Of a stretch of 64,000 nt of DNA, positions 59,117 to 64,000 are shown piece after piece. The notes under the pieces were generated by a model. That model was given only the letters and a program-made list of their open reading frames with translations, had not been told where the DNA came from and made no database searches. The number at the start of each line of letters is the position of its first letter. Within the stretch, counting starts at the first letter, position 1. The translations under genes were made by a program, and so were the position numbers. The DNA lies in the NCBI GenBank assembly GCA_031835245.1, contig JAVKOQ010000038.1, forward strand, positions 206,001-270,000. The letters run 5' to 3'. Source of the DNA: Balamuthia mandrillaris (lineage: Eukaryota; Discosea; Longamoebia; Balamuthiidae).

Positions 59117-59152
<36 letters not shown>

Positions 59153-59695
59153 TCCCTCTCCTACTCTTTTCCGCTGGTGTATGTTCGCTGTTCCATATCG
59201 CTAACCATTTTTCTTTTGTTTCAACCAGTGTATGAGATGTTATGCGGAAGAACACCGTTTCAAGGAGTAAACGCAGCCATGACCATTCGCAACATCATAA
59301 TTGGGCGTTACTGCATCCCTCCATTCGTGAGCAGGCTGGCCGCCGATCTCATTCATTCCCTACTTCAAACGGAAACTTGCCAACGTCTATCACTTCACGC
59401 TGTGGCCATTCACCCATGGCTCCTTATTGAAGATGACAGCGATGTAGACCATTCCTCTCATCATCAACTCTTTCCACGATCTGTTGTCAAACCGTCTTCT
59501 TCTTTCTCATCGATGGTTTCGTTTCCAAAGAAGACAAAGATGACTTGTCACCAATCTTCTCCGCCTACAGCAGACGGAGACGAAGGAGAAGAAGGAAAAA
59601 CGCTAAGAGTGGAAGCTGATGGAATGCTGTTGTTGAAGAGTGTGAGTCAAATGCCGGATGGTTTTGTGGATGTGAAGCAACAACAAACACCATGA
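57375..59695 (+). CDS. Serine/threonine protein kinase with a large insert in the catalytic domain
   Basis: Exons 57375-58844, 58916-59105 and 59229-59695 sum to 2,127 nt, 708 residues. The N-lobe has the ATP-binding Lys ([12 protein letters not shown]) and helix C ([13 protein letters not shown]). The hinge region reads [20 protein letters not shown]. Then comes an insert of about 300 Ser/Asn/His/Pro-rich residues. The catalytic domain resumes at [20 protein letters not shown], with catalytic loop HLDLKPEN, DFG (GDFGLC), an APE-equivalent SPPE, then DMWSLGV and [10 protein letters not shown]. The gly-rich loop is not recognisable, though [11 protein letters not shown] further upstream is reminiscent of one. 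HLDLKPEN (Leu in place of the Arg of HRD) is known in CaMK-like kinases such as MLCK, which suggests but does not prove that group. A Ser-rich tail follows the domain. Confidence 0.88.
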
Positions 59696-59986
59696 AGAAT
59701 CCACTGAGATCGTTGATGAGGCGCAAGTACCAAAGTAAAAAGAAACAAGCGCAGGGGTAAGTAAACTCGACGCTACAAGTTCAAAAACTGAACATGATGT
59801 ACATACAGTCTTGTAGATATTTTTTGAAGTTGCAATTGTTGTTATCCATATTGTATAAAAAAAAGCTATACTGTGTATATTTTTCACAAGCCATTCTATC
59901 TCTCCGTGTTTAGTGACAAAGACCTACTGTTTTTTGTTCCATTAGTTTTTCAGTAAGTAATATGAAAACATAAGCAGAGGAGAATT
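59696..59986. other. 3' flank of the kinase gene
   Basis: No gene seen. TTGTATAAAAAAAAGC and other AT-rich blocks lie near 59850-59880. The AG-rich repeat begins at the right edge. Confidence 0.4.
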
Positions 59987-61225
59987 TCAGACAACATAGA
60001 AACGAAGGATGAAGAGAAGAGAAGAGAAGAGAAGAGAAGAGAAGAGAAGAGAAGAGAAGAAGAAGAAGAAGAAGAAGAAGAAGAAGAAGAAGAAGAAGAG
60101 AAGAAGAGAAGAAGAAGAAGAAGAAGAAGAAGAAGAAGAGAACGACGAAGAGAAGAGAAGAGAAGAAGAAGAAGAAGAGAAGAGAACGACGAAGAGAAAG
60201 AGAAGAAGAGAAGAAGAAGAGAAGAGAACGACGAAGAGAAGAGAAAGAGAAGAAGAAGAGAAGAGAAGAGAACGACGAAGAGAAAGAAAGAGAAAGAAGA
60301 AGAGAACGACGAAGAGAAGAGAAGAAGAAGAAGAGAAGAAGAAGAAGAGAAGAGAACGACGAAGAGAAGAAGAAGAGAAGAGAAGAAGAGAAGAAGAAGA
60401 AGAGAAGAGAAGAAGAAGAGAAGAAGAAGAGAAGAGAAGAGAAGAGAAGAGAAGAGAAGAGAAGAGAAGAGAACGACGAAGAGAAGAGAAGAGAAGAGAA
60501 GAGAAGAGAAGAGAAAGCTGAAGAGAAAGCTGAAGAGAAAGCTGAAGAGAAAGCTGAAGAGAAAGCTGAAGAGAAAGCTGAAGAGAAGAGAACACGGTTT
60601 GGGAGTTACTTTGTCTTTGGGCAGCGCTTCTTCGTCGTTCCTCCGCTTCCACCCGCCACACCTCCAGCTCTTTGCGTCTGCGCCGTTCCACACGTTGGCG
60701 TACGCGTGGCTGTCTCATCCTGGCAAAAGCGGCGGCCACCTCGCGGCGTGCCTCTTCCTGGTTCCTCTTCAACCGTAACTTCAAGAGAGCCTGAGAGGGC
60801 TCCACAAACGTGCAAATGTGATTGATGAGCTCCGGTGGGAGCTTGTGCAAATACGACCGTTGCTCATGCTGGTTTGTCCCTTCTTCATTTGCTCCCTCTG
60901 CCCCTTCTGTTTCGTCTTCTTTATGCTTCTCTTCTGTTTCCTCCTCCTGTTTTCCTCCCGCTTCTTCAGGTTGAGGCTGATTGGAATGGTAGATGCGCCA
61001 TATTAGAGCTACTTGCTGTTGCCGAGCCTCGCGCTCCTCCCTCAGCAGCCTCTGTCTCTTGTGGTGCCGAGCGCTCCTCCCCGCGTCTTGCGCCGCTGGG
61101 CGCATTGTTGTTGTTGTTGCTTCCGGCTCTCCGTTGGGTGCAAGACCCAGGAAGGGGAGGAAGAATAAAGAGGCTTTTCTCTTCCTGCTGCACGCATTGC
61201 CTTCAGCAGAGCTTCCATTGCCCAT
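59987..61225 (-). CDS. F-box-like protein with candidate N-myristoylation site; repeat-encoded tail uncertain
   Basis: The minus-strand frame starts MGNGSSAEG, a good N-myristoylation signal (Gly2, Ser at position 6). A basic coiled region (RSARHHKRQRLLREEREARQ) and an acidic stretch follow. An F-box-like motif YLHKLPPELINHICTFVEPS is next, then Arg-rich coiled coil (RMRQPRVRQRVERRRRKE). The frame then enters a repeat: seven copies of a 12-bp unit giving LQLS, then GA-rich repeat giving Ser/Leu/Phe runs to 59987. A GT donor at 60609-60608 would let the real gene splice out of the repeat, but no downstream exon was found. The first about 205 residues are credible; the last about 200 are doubtful. 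Confidence 0.55.
   Translation of the reverse strand: MGNGSSAEGNACSRKRKASLFFLPFLGLAPNGEPEATTTTMRPAAQDAGRSARHHKRQRLLREEREARQQQVALIWRIYHSNQPQPEEAGGKQEEETEEKHKEDETEGAEGANEEGTNQHEQRSYLHKLPPELINHICTFVEPSQALLKLRLKRNQEEARREVAAAFARMRQPRVRQRVERRRRKELEVWRVEAEERRRSAAQRQSNSQTVFSSLQLSLQLSLQLSLQLSLQLSLQLSLLFSSLLFSSLRRSLLFSSLLFSSLLFSSSSLLLLFSSSSSLLLFSSSSLRRSLLFFFFSSSSSLLFVVLFFFLFLSLRRSLLFSSSSLSLLFVVLFSSSSLLLFLFVVLFSSSSSSLLFSSSFSSSSSSSSSSSLLLFFFFFFFFFFFFFFSSLLFSSLLFSSLLFILRFYVV
60009..60590. repeat. (AGAAG)n / GAA tract ending in 12-bp units
   Basis: GAGAA and GAAGAA repeats with regular AACGACG interruptions run from 60009 to about 60515. They are followed by seven copies of the 12-bp unit AAGCTGAAGAGA at about 60516-60585. 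They lie inside or next to the 3' end of the minus-strand F-box-like gene. Confidence 0.9.
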
Positions 61226-61637
61226 TATGGGGCTGGCCTTTGCCGTATGTAAAAAGGGGTTTGGCTTTTTTTTTTGAAGCGACGAACGGGTGGTACCCCT
61301 TGCTTGGAGCTTGGATCAAGAACCTCTATTTTTTTTTCCTTCGTTGTTTTTTTTTAATCCGCACAGAGATCAAGTATGATCGACACGACAAAGAAGATCA
61401 AGGCGACGGTGATTGGTTGGTCGACGTCACGCATTTCGCCACCAATCGATTTCCCATTGGCCAGCTGTAAATGAATGAATGAATGAGGATAAAGAAGAAA
61501 AGGGGCAATAAAATAAGCAATAAAAAAAACCAAAGAGAAGAATTTTAACGGTTCAGTTTGTCGGGATAAAGGGACGAACTATAGCGAGCAGATTGAAAAA
61601 AAAAAAAAGAAAAGCAGAGCAAATTTAACGGAGAGCC
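61226..61637. promoter_or_regulatory. Divergent promoter region
   Basis: A 412-nt gap between the ATGs of the F-box-like gene (leftward) and the coiled-coil gene (rightward). It has T runs near 61266 and 61330, a direct GAATGAATGAATGA repeat near 61474 and an A run at 61597-61611. No discrete element can be assigned. Confidence 0.4.
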
Positions 61638-64000
61638 ATGGAAGAGAGCGGGGGTTTGAAGTCCGGCGCGGAGCTCCAGAAGAAGAAGGGCAAGAAGGAA
61701 AAGAAGAAGGAGAAGAAAGAAAAGAGTAGCGGCAAGGATTCGGCCGCCCTAAAGAGCGCCAAGCTCAAAGAGAAGAAGGAGGGAAAGAAGGCCAAGAAAG
61801 AGAAGGCGAAAAAGGTGGCCAAGACCAAAGAGGAGAAGCCAAAGAAGGAGAAGAAGAAGAAGGGCAGCAAGCAAACGGAGGCGAACGGCGCGGGCGACTC
61901 GAACGGCGCGCTGCAGTCCGCCACCAACTCCGTCAAACTCAAGAAAAAAGAAAAGCAAAAGAGGGACAAAAAGAAAGACGACGCGTCTGTCGCTTCCAGC
62001 TCTAAAGTTAAAACGCTCAAGGTTTGTTTTTTTTTTTAACATTCTTCGCTATACGTTTTCCGTTGGTTTTTGTGTATGCGTTTTTGTGTTATGTTCTGTT
62101 GTATGTACGGTTTGGTAGGCAAGGTAGTTATTCAAAACTTTCTTTCTAATGTGTGCGTGTGTGTGTGTTTCTGTGCACCACAAACAGCGTAGAAAGAAGA
62201 AAGAGAAAACAAAGAAAGAGAAAGAGCAACCGGTGAACGGGGTGAAAGAGAATGTGGAGCTCTCCCCGCTCGAACCAAAGACGAAGAGCCAGACCGAGAT
62301 CCAGCCGACCGCTGAAGTTGTCGCCACTCTCTCTTCCTCCTCTCTTCCCTCAACTCCTTCTTCCACCAACAATGAAAAAGAAGAAAAAAAGGAAAGCATT
62401 CTGCTTGCTGAGATGAATGAAATACCAACGAAGAAGAGAGTCGAAGAAGAAAGAGTATTGGAAAAAGAAAAGGCAAAAGCGGAAGACCAGGCAGAGAAAG
62501 AGAACGTGACATCTTCCACTACCATTTTGCTCTCTCCTCGAAAGCAAAAAGAAATGGAAGAGGCTTTAGCCGAGCTGAAAACGTACACACAAAAAGTGGT
62601 GGCAGAAGTCAAAGAGCTCGTAGCTGCTGCCAAGAGCGATAAAGATGAGGAGAAGAAGAAGTTTATTGGCAAAGCTAGGGAGATGCAAGGTCGATTCCTC
62701 TTCTTTTTCTTCTCTTCTTTTGTTTCGCCTTTATTCATCCTTTCTTCGTTCTCTATTCTCTATGTGAACTTGTCAACAACAGGGCTTCCACAAAACATTA
62801 GACAATTGAAAGTGATGGCCGAACTTTTACAGGAGACAGACCTTGCAACGGTTGAAGACGCGCTGAAGGCGTTGATACTGGCAGCAGGATGGCGCTTAAA
62901 AGAACCAATGAAACCCGAGAGAGATGAAGAGATGAATGCTGCTGTTCGTCAACTTGGAAAAGCATTTATTGATCTCATCGCCAAAGCCAAACAAAAGGCC
63001 TTGGTGCTTCGAGATGAACTCAAGAAAGTAGAAGAAGGAGGACAAGATGATGCCTCGGTGTCAGGAGAATGGGCTCGAATGGAAGAAGAGCAAAAGAAAG
63101 AAGCGGAACTACGAAGACAAAAGTTGGAGGAAGCACGAATAAAGCTTGAACAGGAAGAACAACAAAGGTTAAAACAAGAACAAGAGGAATTGGCGTTACA
63201 GAAGATGAGAGAAAGAGAGGAAGAAGAGCGAAGAAAATTGAAAGAAAGAGAAGAAGAAGAGAGACGACAAAAGGAAGAAGCCGAGTTACAGCGGTTAGAG
63301 GAAGAAAGGAGGAAACAAATGTTGGAAATAGCTCGTAAAGAAGAGGAAGAAAGGAGAAGAAGAGCAAGAGAACAACAAGAGCTCGAAGAACAGAGAAGAC
63401 AAGAACGAGAGGAGCAACGCCAAAGAGAACGTGAAGAAAAAGAACGACAACGACGAGAAGCTGAAGCCAACGCGAAATCTATTCGAGCAACTGTTGATAG
63501 TCAAATTGACAGCACTTTTTCTGCTCTCGATAATGTGTTTGGCGAACTTGACTTGTCGCCTGGAGGTTCTTCTTCAGGATCGACAACAGCTGAAACGAAT
63601 GCTCTTCTAGAAATCGAAGCAAGAGTGAAAGAAGCAGAGGAAAGAGCGAAGCTCCAGGCTGAAGAGAGACGCAGAAAGCATGAAGAGGAAGAAGCGAGAA
63701 AACGGGAAGAAGAGAGAGAAGAACAGAGGAAGATCCAAGAAGCACGCCAGGAGAAAGCACGAATTGAAGCAGAGTTAAGAAAACGAGAAGAGGAAGAACG
63801 CAAAATAAGAGAAGAGGTATGCATTCTTCGCTCTTGTTTTGTTATATAACTTAATTAATTTTGAACATCACAAACAGGAGAATCGTCTTATTGCCGAACT
63901 TGCAGCGAGAGAAAAACAAGCGCAGATGACCATACAAATTTCTGCATTAAAACAGCAAACAGAAGAACACCCGAAGGCGGGAAATGAACAAGAATCTCTT
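61638..64000 (+). CDS. Lys/Glu-rich coiled-coil protein, incomplete at the right edge
   Basis: Exons 61638-62021, 62188-62689, 62783-63816 and 63878 to beyond 64000 join in frame (about 680 residues visible). The N-terminus is extremely Lys/Glu-rich (KKGKKEKKKEKKEKSSGK). A middle stretch has isolated helices (EEALAELKTYTQKVVAEVKE) and a more conserved-looking globular part (LATVEDALKALILAAGWRLK, MNAAVRQLGKAFIDLIAKAK). Long E/R/K helices follow (REEEERRKLKEREEEE), of the kind that form single alpha helices or coiled coils. A short non-helical segment interrupts them (DSTFSALDNVFGELDLSPGG). No recognised domain. It may be a cytoskeletal or vesicle scaffold, but that is a guess. The C-terminus lies outside the window. 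Confidence 0.8.

Overview
This is a gene-dense piece of a eukaryotic nuclear genome. It carries 27 protein genes, counting two weak small ones, in 64 kb on both strands. Most have several short GT-AG introns, and some exons are tiny (19 and 27 nt). The gene mix suggests a free-living amoebozoan, perhaps near the Acanthamoeba/Balamuthia group: a large hybrid histidine kinase, two Rac GTPases, RGS, ArfGAP-PH and RhoGEF signalling proteins, a plant-like PPR protein, a GRAM-VASt protein, CSN2, eIF2D and a selenocysteine-containing selenophosphate synthetase. The taxon is an inference. I found no rRNA, tRNA or CRISPR array. For most multi-exon genes I placed splice sites by hand, and the summed exons give an uninterrupted frame.

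Layout, 1-26 kb: ArfGAP with three PH domains (minus, runs off the left edge); VTT-domain membrane protein (+); a doubtful small gene; a 2,236-residue double histidine kinase with three receivers (+); a ZUFSP-like deubiquitinase (+); an intronless PPR protein (-); an unknown coiled-coil protein (+); a secreted protein made of about 41 copies of a seven-residue YDGGDVS unit (-); a small membrane protein (-); and selenophosphate synthetase with in-frame UGA and a candidate SECIS hairpin (+).

Layout, 26-47 kb, almost all minus strand: eIF2D; an unknown membrane protein; a GRAM-VASt lipid-transfer protein; CSN2; a secreted thrombospondin-repeat protein; an integrase-like relic beside a truncated gene copy; an intact single-exon protein joining a 2-oxoglutarate/Fe(II) oxygenase, an F-box and a RhoGEF (DH) domain; a glutamine-rich protein; and the first Rac GTPase.

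Layout, 47-64 kb: a second Rac gene in head-to-head inverted arrangement (+); HMG-box protein (+); possible small membrane protein (-); BRF2-like TFIIB-family factor (-); small unknown gene (+); RGS protein ending in a CaaX box (+); MOZART1 (+); Ser/Thr kinase with a long insert (+); F-box-like protein (-); and an open-ended coiled-coil protein (+).

Shared themes are small-GTPase and membrane signalling (ArfGAP, two Racs, DH, RGS, GRAM-VASt) and ubiquitin/cullin regulation (F-box proteins, CSN2, ZUFSP). Simple repeats are abundant. Where they lie in introns or gene flanks, the strand matching the RNA is almost always the pyrimidine-rich (CU)n strand. The most novel-looking items are the oxygenase-F-box-RhoGEF fusion, the heptad-repeat secreted protein and the selenoprotein/SECIS pair.
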